Notes: generated by a model from the sequence alone, not told the origin. Shown: positions 1-5,381, counted from the first letter of the stretch. The stretch: 5,985 nt of DNA from CAZAGT01 sp964484515 (GCA_964484515.1 CAZAGT010000314.1:1-5985); one strand, 5' to 3'. Made by a program: numbers and translations.

Positions 1-17
1 CTGCCCCCTCCGACATT

Positions 18-37
18 CCCCTCGACTTCGCTCGGGG
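18..37. repeat. Palindromic intergenic repeat
   Basis: The sequence CCCCTCGACTTCGCTCGGGG has CCCC/GGGG outer arms and an inner CGA-ct-TCG hairpin. It resembles the short CTTCGACTTCGCTC-type palindromes that recur between genes in many bacterial genomes. Only one copy lies in this window, so repetition in the genome is inferred from memory. Confidence 0.35.
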
Positions 38-199
38 CTGCGGCTTCCCCCACAGCTAAGTCATGAAAAGACAGTGCCCTCCCGCCAGTCACTGCGAAAA
101 GACATCACAGGCCTCCCACCGCAGAGGCTGGAAACGGTTTTTTCGCCCACAGATTCTTGTGAGGAGCCAGTAAGGAAATCCCGAGGAATGAGGCGTACA

Positions 200-416
200 T
201 AGAAGTGGAGGGATGAGGGTAATCCCGATACAATCGGGACGGATGGGCGTTTTCCGACAGCCTCAACAGACGGTTCAACCGTTTGATCTCGTGTCCGTCC
301 TATGATATCAGGGGAGCTTGAGGAGGGCCTTTTGAGGTTCTTCTCACAAACCGTGACCCCGCTGAAGAGACTACGGCCTTCTTCCACTCAGCGGGGTCTT
401 TTGGGAGCAGGGGAGT
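200..416 (+). ncRNA. Possible structured leader RNA ending in a terminator
   Basis: Several inverted repeats lie in a row on this strand. TCCCGAT/ATCGGGA forms a 7-bp stem with a 3-base loop at 223-239. GGACGGA (237-243) can pair with TCCGTCC (294-300). That longer stem encloses a hairpin in which TCAA (263-266) pairs with TTGA (283-286) and ACGG (270-273) with CCGT (279-282). The first two stems share bases 237-239, so they cannot both be complete. The series ends in an intrinsic terminator at 355-402 directly before the start codon at 417. This is the layout of a cis-acting leader or of a small RNA gene. No known riboswitch consensus was recognised and no promoter is obvious, so both ends are approximate. 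Confidence 0.28.
355..402 (+). terminator. Intrinsic terminator before the 53-aa gene
   Basis: GACCCCGCTGA (355-365) and TCAGCGGGGTC (388-398) form a perfect 11-bp stem. The 22-base loop region can pair further (GAAGA with TCTTC). TTTT follows at 399-402. The opposite strand has no T run after the stem, so it points rightward. The run of T ends 14 bases before the ATG at 417, which suggests attenuation of that gene or the end of a small RNA. Confidence 0.8.
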
Positions 417-578
417 ATGAAAGCAGAAGATGAACTCGCGTTGAAAGTGACCAAAGAGGTTGTCATCAAGTTCATCGAAATGGGTCGATTATCACTAAAC
501 TGTTTCGATGAAGCATTCCGGCAGATCCACGAGACCGTCCGCAGCACACTCACCGAAGCGGCTACTCCGCGAAGGTGA
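417..578 (+). CDS. Small conserved-looking helical protein, 53 aa
   Basis: This frame encodes a 53-residue protein starting MKAEDELALK and ending in PRR. It appears all-helical: a charged first helix (about residues 3-20) runs into VVIKFIEMGRLS, followed by FDEAFRQIHETVRSTL as a second helix. It resembles small proteins of 50-60 residues that I recall from Desulfobacterota, which carry unspecific names in databases; I cannot assign a function. A purine-rich AGGGGAG sits just before the ATG with unusually tight spacing. The gene starts 14 bases after a strong terminator, so its expression probably depends on readthrough, or it starts from a promoter I cannot see. It ends 15 bases before the end of the convergent truA gene. 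The open frame on the opposite strand (371-553) is serine-rich, has no sensible start context, and is taken as its shadow. Confidence 0.6.
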   Translation: MKAEDELALKVTKEVVIKFIEMGRLSLNCFDEAFRQIHETVRSTLTEAATPRR

Positions 579-593
579 CGTATTAGCGCATAT

Positions 594-1340
594 TCAATAG
601 CGTACCTCCCTGAGAAACAAACCCTGGGGAGGAGCCTTGACCCCGGCCTCCCCTCTGTCCTTTGCCTCCACGATTCTTACGAATTCCCCGAAGTCCATCT
701 TGCCAAGGCCCGCGTCCACAACGGTCCCCACTATATTGCGCACCATATGCCGTAGGAATCCGTCGGCCTCAAAGATGAAATGGAGGAGGCCCTCTTCGGT
801 GTGGTGCAGCTCGGATCTCATCATCCTTCTGATAGGGTTCGTATTCCCGCTACCCGAGGACCTGAAGGAGGTGAAATCGTGTTCCCCCCTGAGCCATTCG
901 ACGCAATCCCGCATCGCGGCGAACTTCAGCATCGCTCCAACATGCCACGTGTATAATCGTAGGAATACGTCCGGCTGCCTCCGATTCAGAAGGCGGTATT
1001 CGTAGATTTTGCTTCGAGCGCTGAATCGTGAATGGAAATCGAGCGAGACATATTCTGCCCGTCGCACGAATATATCGGCTGGCAAGAGTGAATTCAGGCC
1101 CCCCTGTATATCCTCCGGGTCGAGGGTTGAGTGGGTGACGAAATTGCATACCTGATTAAGCGCGTGCACCCCGGCATCGGTTCGCCCGGACGCCAGCAAC
1201 GTCACAGGCTCCTCAACCATCATACCGATCTTCTCCTCTAAAACCGCCTGGATCGTGGAAGCGGTCTTTTGACGTTGCCAGCCTGAGTACCGGCTTCCAT
1301 CATAAGCCATGGTAAGTCTTATGTTCTTTTTTTCCCTCAT
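594..1340 (-). CDS. truA: tRNA pseudouridine(38-40) synthase TruA
   Basis: TruA converts uridines 38, 39 and 40 in the anticodon arm of many tRNAs to pseudouridine, acting alone in the cytoplasm. The protein is 248 residues, normal for the family. The first strand IRLTMAYDG is followed by SGWQRQ (residues 19-24). The catalytic motif is GRTDAGVHA with the nucleophile Asp55. FTSFRSSGSG and the RNA-binding segment DGFLRHMVRNIVGT are also present, and the end is FLREVRY. The frame stays open to a GTG at 1388, but those extra 16 codons are the stem of a terminator (1357-1387). The ATG at 1340 places the first strand correctly and is preferred, although it has no clear Shine-Dalgarno sequence. The gene follows rpsI on the same strand and may be expressed by partial readthrough of that terminator. 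Confidence 0.95.
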   Translation of the reverse strand: MREKKNIRLTMAYDGSRYSGWQRQKTASTIQAVLEEKIGMMVEEPVTLLASGRTDAGVHALNQVCNFVTHSTLDPEDIQGGLNSLLPADIFVRRAEYVSLDFHSRFSARSKIYEYRLLNRRQPDVFLRLYTWHVGAMLKFAAMRDCVEWLRGEHDFTSFRSSGSGNTNPIRRMMRSELHHTEEGLLHFIFEADGFLRHMVRNIVGTVVDAGLGKMDFGEFVRIVEAKDRGEAGVKAPPQGLFLREVRY

Positions 1341-1356
1341 GCCATTGGCCGGACAC

Positions 1357-1387
1357 AAAAATGGGGAAGTCTGAACTGACTTCCCCA
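1357..1387 (-). terminator. Intrinsic terminator between rpsI and truA
   Basis: Read on the minus strand, TGGGGAAGTC and GACTTCCCCA form a perfect 10-bp stem with a 6-base loop, followed directly by TTTTT (1361-1357). It lies 59 bases after the rpsI stop and 16 bases before the truA ATG. It ends the ribosomal operon and shows that the GTG at 1388 is not the truA start. Confidence 0.85.
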
Positions 1388-1446
1388 CTCGTAAATCGAC
1401 ATGTCTTGACCCGCCGGCGTAATCCCTCGATCCCGATAGGAGGAGC

Positions 1447-1839
1447 TTACCGTTTTGAATACTGGAACCGCGCCCGTGAACCCGGCTGGCCGTACTTCTT
1501 ACGCTCTTTGACCCGTGCGTCCCTTCGAAGCAACGTCGCCTTCTTCAAGGGGCCCCGAAGGTCCGGATCGATTTCGACGAGCGCCCGGCTCAGGGCATGC
1601 CTGATCGCGCCGGCCTGCCCCGTAATCCCCCCGCCTCGCACATTCACCGCCACGTCATACTTGTCCACCGAATCGGTTATTTCGAGCGGTTGCCTTACGA
1701 TATCCTTATCCGATTCCCGTAAGACATATTCATCCATGGGCTTCTTGTTTATTGTGATCAGCCCTCTGCCGGGTCTCAACCAGACCCGGGCGACCGCCGA
1801 TTTTCTTCTTCCGACGGCATGAAACGTCCCTTCCGGCAT
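1447..1839 (-). CDS. rpsI: 30S ribosomal protein S9
   Basis: S9 is a small-subunit protein whose C-terminal tail reaches the ribosomal P site and touches the tRNA anticodon arm. The product is 130 residues, the usual bacterial length. Signatures are VGRRKSAVARV near the N-terminus, the GRGLITINKKP segment, GGGITGQAGAIRHALSRAL in the centre, and the basic tail RRDARVKERKKYGQPG ending in SKR with the invariant final arginine. The ATG follows the rplM stop codon without a gap (TAA ATG). Its Shine-Dalgarno GGAG lies inside the last codons of rplM, so the two genes are translationally linked, as is typical for the L13-S9 pair. A terminator follows the gene. Confidence 0.98.
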   Translation of the reverse strand: MPEGTFHAVGRRKSAVARVWLRPGRGLITINKKPMDEYVLRESDKDIVRQPLEITDSVDKYDVAVNVRGGGITGQAGAIRHALSRALVEIDPDLRGPLKKATLLRRDARVKERKKYGQPGSRARFQYSKR

Positions 1840-2268
1840 TTAAATCTCCAGTACTTCAGGTTGTTGGGCCCTGTGCGGGTGCTCCGATCCTCCATAGACC
1901 TTCAGCTTCTTAAATTGAAGGCGACCGAGGCTGTTCTTCGGTAACATCCGTCTGACAGCCAAACGGATGAGTTCCTCCGGCCTTTTCTCCTTAAGCTTCC
2001 TTGCCGAGATCTGTTTCAATCCCCCGACGTAACCCGTATGTCGATAATAGGTCTTCCGATCCCATTTGGTGCCCGTCATCTTGACCTTATCCGCGTTGAT
2101 GACGACCACAAAGTCGCCCGTATCCACATGCGGCGTGAAAATAGCCTTGTGTTTTCCCCTCAAGCGGGATGCGATGTGGCTGGCCAGACGACCTAGGACC
2201 TTATCCTCGGCATCCAACACATACCATTTCCTGACAATATCCGATTCCTTGGCAACAAACGTCTTCAT
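1840..2268 (-). CDS. rplM: 50S ribosomal protein L13
   Basis: L13 is an early-assembling large-subunit protein that binds 23S rRNA. The product is 142 residues, the same length as in Escherichia coli. Recognisable family segments are KWYVLDAEDKVLGRLAS (from about residue 14), YRHTGYVGGLK in the centre, AVRRMLPKNSLGR, and LKVYGGSEHPHRAQQP near the end. The start ATG has an AGGA sequence about eight bases upstream. It is the first gene of the minus-strand cluster and abuts rpsI. Its upstream region is AT-rich and contains a sigma70-like promoter, back to back with the tRNA promoter on the other strand. Confidence 0.98.
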   Translation of the reverse strand: MKTFVAKESDIVRKWYVLDAEDKVLGRLASHIASRLRGKHKAIFTPHVDTGDFVVVINADKVKMTGTKWDRKTYYRHTGYVGGLKQISARKLKEKRPEELIRLAVRRMLPKNSLGRLQFKKLKVYGGSEHPHRAQQPEVLEI

Positions 2269-2297
2269 GATGAGATCCTATAAAAAATAAAATAGTT

Positions 2298-2327
2298 TCT
2301 TTATTTCTTTAGTCACCTCTATGTCAA
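2298..2327 (-). promoter_or_regulatory. Candidate sigma70 promoter of rplM-rpsI
   Basis: On the minus strand a perfect TTGACA (2327-2322) is followed after 18 bases by TAAAGA (2303-2298), a moderate -10 match, in an AT-rich leader of rplM. The perfect -35 box and position support it. The exact -10 is uncertain. Confidence 0.5.
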
Positions 2328-2349
2328 GCAATTTTTTTGGCAAAAACGT

Positions 2350-2379
2350 TTGACAAGGATTCGTGACCCTGCTTATATT
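2350..2379 (+). promoter_or_regulatory. Sigma70 promoter of the tRNA pair
   Basis: A consensus TTGACA (2350-2355) is followed by TATATT at 2374-2379 (18-base spacer), or TTATAT one base earlier with the ideal 17. The expected start, near 2385, is only a few bases before tRNA-Arg at 2392, as usual for tRNA operons. It fires away from the rplM promoter. Confidence 0.8.
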
Positions 2380-2391
2380 GCGGTGTCCTTC

Positions 2392-2465
2392 GCGCCCGTA
2401 GCTCAGCTGGATAGAGCGCCGGGCTTCGAACCCGTAGGTCGCAGGTTCGAATCCTGCCGGGCGCG
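2392..2465 (+). tRNA. tRNA-Arg (anticodon TCG)
   Basis: A full cloverleaf of 74 bases can be drawn: acceptor GCGCCCG/CGGGCGC, D-arm GCTC/GAGC, anticodon loop CTTCGAA with anticodon TCG (decoding CGA and related arginine codons), T-arm GCAGG/CCTGC with loop TTCGAAT, and discriminator G. The outermost anticodon-stem pair (27-43) is C and T, a mismatch. The 3' CCA is not encoded, so it must be added enzymatically. It is the first gene of a two-tRNA unit. Confidence 0.95.
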
Positions 2466-2493
2466 CGTGTGGCGTTTTTGCTTTTATAAACAC

Positions 2494-2569
<76 letters not shown>

Positions 2570-2589
2570 ACAAATCGATAACCATTTCA

Positions 2590-2625
2590 GGGGATTAGGT
2601 CGAAAGGCTTAGTCCCCTTTTGTTT
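2590..2625 (+). terminator. Intrinsic terminator of the tRNA unit
   Basis: The arms ggggattaggtc (2590-2601) and ggcttagtcccc (2606-2617) pair over 12 positions, nine Watson-Crick and three G-T wobble. They are closed by a GAAA tetraloop and followed by TTTTGTTT. It lies 20 bases past the tRNA-Lys CCA. Confidence 0.85.
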
Positions 2626-2903
2626 ACCTTGGGATTCAATAGTGTCTATAGGGTTCTCAGAGTCTGCCCTAGGCTAGGCCCTTGACTGACGGTTTCCTTA
2701 GCAGGGATTCAATTGGGATTCAATTCAGGGGTCAGGATTACACAAAACACCCTCTCAGGCTTCCATATCGCCACGAGAATCGTCTACAAATAAGCCCATA
2801 CCCTTCTGAATACCTGAAGGCCCCCTTTATGCTCACCTCGTCCATCCTCGTAAGCTGTCTAGGTGCTAGAGGGCCGAATTAGGACACAAGGGCCTGTTGA
2901 CTA
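2626..2903. other. Gene-free boundary region
   Basis: No convincing gene lies between the tRNA terminator and the end of the zinc-ribbon gene. The stretch contains copies of GGGATTCAAT (at 2631, 2704 and 2715), the CCTAGG-centred sequence near 2667-2680, and a small perfect hairpin TCTAG-gtg-CTAGA at 2858-2870. A 66-codon TTG-started frame at 2682-2882 has no ribosome-binding site and an unconvincing product. The region may be the flank of an integrated element. Confidence 0.5.
2704..2725. repeat. Tandem 11-bp repeat GGGATTCAATT x2
   Basis: GGGATTCAATT occurs twice without a gap (2704-2714 and 2715-2725), and its first ten bases occur once more at 2631-2640. It is located 62 to 156 bases past the end of tRNA-Lys, where arm-type binding sites of a tyrosine integrase would be expected in an integrated element. 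That role is inference. Confidence 0.7.
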
Positions 2904-3554
2904 TTACTTTTTGCCGTCGCGCTTCTTGATTTGCTCTTTGGAACCTTCTGGTAATTCTTGGTAGAGCCCCTGCACTCTTTCCGGCAAAGAAATCATATAT
3001 TCCACAATCACATTAACCAGTGGAAAGAGGTTAGCGGCAATTGAGACATCGTTCACATCTAACTGACCGGGGTGGACTGCGCTATTTCCTGTTACCCGAA
3101 CCACGTCTAAGGATTCCTGGACTTGGGCAGGAAGTCCCTTTTGAACCAACAGTTTTATGTCATCGTTGATGTTCTTTCCCTTTCCGCCAAGTTTGACGCA
3201 CAGCTTCTGGATGGCCAACCTAAGAAGTGCTGCGGCACCGCGAGGGGATTTCCTCAATATCTGAGAGGCCTCCTCGTAGTCGTCTTTTATTTCTTCAGGC
3301 ATGTCAGGGTTTGGAGGGGGTGCGCCGCCACGATCAGGGTAAATTAGCGTTTCCCTGTGCCAAATAGCTACCTTCTCGCAATGCTCGCATTTACTCAGTC
3401 TTGCAAAGGTCTTTTGGAAAGCACCTGTCTGCGCCTCCGCCACGGGCTTTGCGTTAAGAGCATTCATGTAGCCCCAATGATATTGACGAGCGATAGCGTT
3501 GCAGTAGGGACACGTAAAGGACCTTAGGCCGCTTTGAGGCGCGATGAAAGTCAC
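2904..3554 (-). CDS. Zinc-ribbon and DUF4145 domain protein
   Basis: A 216-residue protein of unknown exact role. The N-terminal part has CPYC (Cys15, Cys18) and CEHC (Cys56, Cys59), four cysteines that would form a zinc ribbon. A proline-rich linker follows (about residues 73-86). Residues about 90-185 match the DUF4145 pattern: EEASQILRKSPRGAAALLRLAIQ, then GKNINDDIKLL, then the conserved RVTGNSAVHPG (153-163), then a hydrophobic helix. The tail is lysine-rich. DUF4145 occurs alone or fused to restriction-type domains and is often found on islands; its arginine-histidine motif recalls HEPN RNases, but the spacing differs, so nuclease activity is not claimed. The GTG start is supported by AAGGAGGG six bases upstream. 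The gene lies downstream of the 347-residue protein on the same strand. Confidence 0.85.
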   Translation of the reverse strand: MTFIAPQSGLRSFTCPYCNAIARQYHWGYMNALNAKPVAEAQTGAFQKTFARLSKCEHCEKVAIWHRETLIYPDRGGAPPPNPDMPEEIKDDYEEASQILRKSPRGAAALLRLAIQKLCVKLGGKGKNINDDIKLLVQKGLPAQVQESLDVVRVTGNSAVHPGQLDVNDVSIAANLFPLVNVIVEYMISLPERVQGLYQELPEGSKEQIKKRDGKK

Positions 3555-3602
3555 GGTTCGCCCTCCTTTGATCTGTATGGCATTGAAATTAAAGCAGATG
3601 GC

Positions 3603-3631
3603 AGGTTACTTTTCTTGAAGAGAAACGTCAA
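3603..3631 (-). promoter_or_regulatory. Weak candidate promoter of the DUF4145 gene
   Basis: On the minus strand TTGACG (3631-3626) and TAACCT (3608-3603) are separated by 17 bases, about 50 bases before the GTG start. The -10 match is only three of six. If real, the gene is expressed independently of the upstream phage-like genes. Confidence 0.3.
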
Positions 3632-3652
3632 TCCCCATGGAAAAGGCGGAGA

Positions 3653-3698
3653 GGCCCTAAGGTCAACCCAATGGTGGGCTCAGGTCAACCTCAGGGCC
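3653..3698 (-). terminator. Hairpin after the 347-aa gene, possible terminator
   Basis: The arms GGCCCTGAGGT and ACCTTAGGGCC (minus-strand reading) pair over 11 positions with one G-T wobble, and CCCA/TGGG forms an inner stem. AGGTCAACC occurs twice within it on the + strand (3660-3668 and 3682-3690). It starts 17 bases after the stop codon of the upstream gene. The following sequence is pyrimidine-rich with TTTT nine bases later, weaker than a classical T run. Confidence 0.4.
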
Positions 3699-3714
3699 AC
3701 TGAAAGGAGGACCG

Positions 3715-4758
3715 CTAGACCAACCCTAGTCTATTGGCATTCTCCAAGGTCATCTCACCGTGACCCTTCTTGTAAACCATGGTCTTCCCGTTCTTCTCGA
3801 AGACCTTCCATCCTGCTTTCCGAACGTCTTCAACGTCAGGCGCCACTGAGCGGGCAAACCTAAGGGTCATCTCCCGGTAACCGCTAAGATCACCCCTGAA
3901 TTGCCGCTGATATACTTCGGCCAGTTCCTGCTTACTCATGTTCTCTCGCGCCCAGTCAAAGACCTCCTGAGGGTCTCCTGCGTAGAGCTTACTCACAGCG
4001 GTTGCTGCCTGCTTGGTGAAGGATTCCATGATTCCGTCCAGTTTGGCCTGAGCTTCCTCAGGGTCCATCTCCATTCTGGTCGCTATCGCTCCTATGTCAT
4101 GGGGATCAAGGTCACCGTTATTCTTCATCACCATGGCGGCCACGCCTTCAGCGAAGTCATTTCCTTTCGAGTAGAAATCCTCGATTGAACTTTCAGCTTC
4201 ATCAGAGAGCATCTCGGGTTCACTTTCGTCGGCATCACTCTTGGCGTCACCCTCAGCGGTCTCGTCTTTGGCAGGGTTGCCAACCTTCAGCTCATTCGCT
4301 ACGCCTTCCCGTAGGCCTTCCTCGAAGGTCTTTCTGGGTGCCTGTGCGGGTGCGGCTTGAGCGGATCCGGTCTCGGGTGTCCCAGACGCTACCTCAGAGT
4401 AAACCCCATTCTGACAGGTGACCAGTCCTAGGTGTTGAGCCACCTTCAGGGACATGGTCTGACCTTGATACGTGACCAAGGTGTCAGGGGTCAGTTGTCC
4501 TCTCAGTCCACCTATGGGACTGCGAGCGGTCGATAGGATACCCGCTGCGTCCGAGGGGTCTGAGACTTTGGACGAGTCTCCCTTTGTGGGACCCATATCG
4601 GCGTTGGTCTCCATCTGCCCGTCCTTGAAGGTCACTCTCCCCAGGTGACTCCTGTTGGCCAGAGAGGCCTCTGGATTGTCGTTGATCTCTTGGTTGACTT
4701 CTTCGATTATCTCTTCATTTCTAGGGGCTGAAGTGTCTACCGTGTATCGTGCTACCAT
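3715..4758 (-). CDS. Acidic phage-like protein, possibly scaffolding
   Basis: A 347-residue protein with no family I can name firmly. The N-terminal 125 residues are polar and contain a compact motif at 99-113 (G-x2-M-S-L-x2-A-x2-LGLV). An alanine/proline-rich linker (126-142) leads to a strongly acidic stretch (163-195, many Asp and Glu). Helical segments follow, including EVFDWARENMSKQELAEVYQ (266-285). The protein ends in a second copy of the motif (GEMTLENANRLGLV). An acidic centre with late helices of the type FDWARENMSKQEL resembles capsid scaffolding proteins of T7-like phages, which bind coat protein during head assembly; that assignment is tentative. The ATG is supported by AAAAGGAG 11 bases upstream. 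The 55-residue gene upstream shares the motif. No capsid or portal gene lies beside it. Confidence 0.8.
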   Translation of the reverse strand: MVARYTVDTSAPRNEEIIEEVNQEINDNPEASLANRSHLGRVTFKDGQMETNADMGPTKGDSSKVSDPSDAAGILSTARSPIGGLRGQLTPDTLVTYQGQTMSLKVAQHLGLVTCQNGVYSEVASGTPETGSAQAAPAQAPRKTFEEGLREGVANELKVGNPAKDETAEGDAKSDADESEPEMLSDEAESSIEDFYSKGNDFAEGVAAMVMKNNGDLDPHDIGAIATRMEMDPEEAQAKLDGIMESFTKQAATAVSKLYAGDPQEVFDWARENMSKQELAEVYQRQFRGDLSGYREMTLRFARSVAPDVEDVRKAGWKVFEKNGKTMVYKKGHGEMTLENANRLGLV

Positions 4759-4841
4759 TGCTGGTTGTCTCCTTTTCTCGATTTGTTGGATATCTTCTTG
4801 TAGGGTTGGTTTAGTGTGAAGGCTGGTTAGAATACTGAGAA

Positions 4842-4866
4842 GGGCAGACCCTGAGGAGGTCTACCC
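4842..4866 (-). terminator. Hairpin after the 55-aa gene, possible terminator
   Basis: Read on the minus strand, GGGTAGACC and GGTCTGCCC pair over nine positions with one T-G wobble around a 7-base loop. The bases after it (TTCTCAGTATTCT) are T-rich but broken. It lies 25 bases past the stop codon of the 55-residue gene and about 85 bases before the 347-residue gene. The wobble is a pair only on this strand, which fits minus-strand transcription. Confidence 0.45.
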
Positions 4867-4891
4867 ATGGGGTGGGTTCAGCGTGGGTGGA

Positions 4892-5059
4892 TTACTCGCG
4901 CCCTGTCAGCTTCTTGTACCTGAAACCGTCAGAGGTCTTCTTGACATCCACCAGTCTCAATTCCGAGGCCTTCTCCAGGGGCATCCTGTCACCGTGAATT
5001 TCGATGACTTCGTCCATACTGTCTGCCTGTCCGTAATACTCGCCTAGATTCTTGCTCAT
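4892..5059 (-). CDS. Small phage-like protein, 55 aa
   Basis: A 55-residue protein beginning MSKNLGEYYGQADSM and ending KKLTGRE. Residues 23-37 (GDRMPLEKASELRLV) match the motif present twice in the 347-residue neighbour, and a glycine followed by an aromatic and lysine pair (DGFRYKK) comes after it, much as NGVY follows the internal copy there. It may therefore be one free-standing copy of the same mini-domain. The ATG has AAAGGAG nine bases upstream, nearly identical in style to that of the neighbour. Function is not known. The two genes are on the same strand, 133 bases apart, with a hairpin between them. Confidence 0.7.
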   Translation of the reverse strand: MSKNLGEYYGQADSMDEVIEIHGDRMPLEKASELRLVDVKKTSDGFRYKKLTGRE

Positions 5060-5086
5060 TGGGTTGATCTCCTTTCTTCTGTGGGT

Positions 5087-5109
5087 GACCTAGAGTCTAA
5101 CCTCAGGTC
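5087..5109 (-). other. Hairpin upstream of the 55-aa gene
   Basis: On the minus strand GACCTGAG and CTCTAGGTC pair over eight base pairs with one bulged T and a 6-base loop. It lies between the stop codon of a doubtful 24-codon frame and the ribosome-binding site of the 55-residue gene. There is no T run, so it could be a processing site or leader structure rather than a terminator. Confidence 0.35.
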
Positions 5110-5120
5110 TGTCTTAAGGT

Positions 5121-5195
5121 TTACTCAAAGGGCTGATGCAGGGTCTGCTGATACTCCAGCTCAAGCTGCTCGGCGTTCTGAATCGTGTTGGTCAT
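5121..5195 (-). CDS. Doubtful 24-aa open frame
   Basis: This short frame (MTNTIQNAEQLELEYQQTLH and four more residues) is preceded by AAGG at five bases from its ATG, and its composition is plausible for a small helical phage protein. It precedes the 55-residue gene on the same strand. It begins only 15 bases from the start of the divergent helix-turn-helix gene, so the two cannot both have conventional upstream regions. It may be a remnant or chance. Confidence 0.25.
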   Translation of the reverse strand: MTNTIQNAEQLELEYQQTLHQPFE

Positions 5196-5210
5196 GTTTA
5201 CCTTGAGGCC

Positions 5211-5381
5211 ATGCCTGAGGTAGTCAAGGAGGTCAGGAGACTCCGCCGCAAACCAAAGGATGGAAGCAGGCGGAAGACCTACCGTGAGATAGCAGGCATC
5301 CTGAATGAGAGAGGAGTGAAGACGAGGAAGGGCAAGGAGTTCACACAGCAGATAGTGGCAGGGATTCTGTGTCGATGCTAA
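5211..5381 (+). CDS. Recombinase-type helix-turn-helix small protein
   Basis: From the ATG at 5211 the product is 56 residues; the frame is open back to 5136, but that extension lacks a ribosome-binding site and a family-like sequence. The basic segment KEVRRLRRKPKDGSRRK is followed by YREIAGILNERGVKTRKGKEF, then TQQIVAGIL. This is the DNA-binding pattern of the 'recombinase' region of large serine recombinases and of small phage proteins that carry only this helix-turn-helix. No catalytic resolvase domain is present, so it is either a stand-alone DNA-binding protein or the remnant of a longer recombinase. The upstream TTGAGG is too close to the ATG to be a good ribosome-binding site. It is divergent from the phage-like genes to its left. 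Confidence 0.5.
   Translation: MPEVVKEVRRLRRKPKDGSRRKTYREIAGILNERGVKTRKGKEFTQQIVAGILCRC

Noticed and set aside
61..387. 108-codon minus-strand frame
   Set aside because: No family-like sequence, no ribosome-binding site, and it crosses the inverted repeats and the terminator at 355-402.
302..433. Possible 43-codon leader peptide from the ATG at 302
   Set aside because: No clear ribosome-binding site and no run of regulatory codons; it reads through the terminator stem and looks like a chance frame.
371..553. 60-codon minus-strand frame
   Set aside because: It is opposite the better-supported 53-residue gene, is serine-rich and lacks a start context.
2682..2882. 66-codon plus-strand TTG-started frame
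   Set aside because: No ribosome-binding site, overlaps the tandem repeats, and the product has no recognisable pattern.
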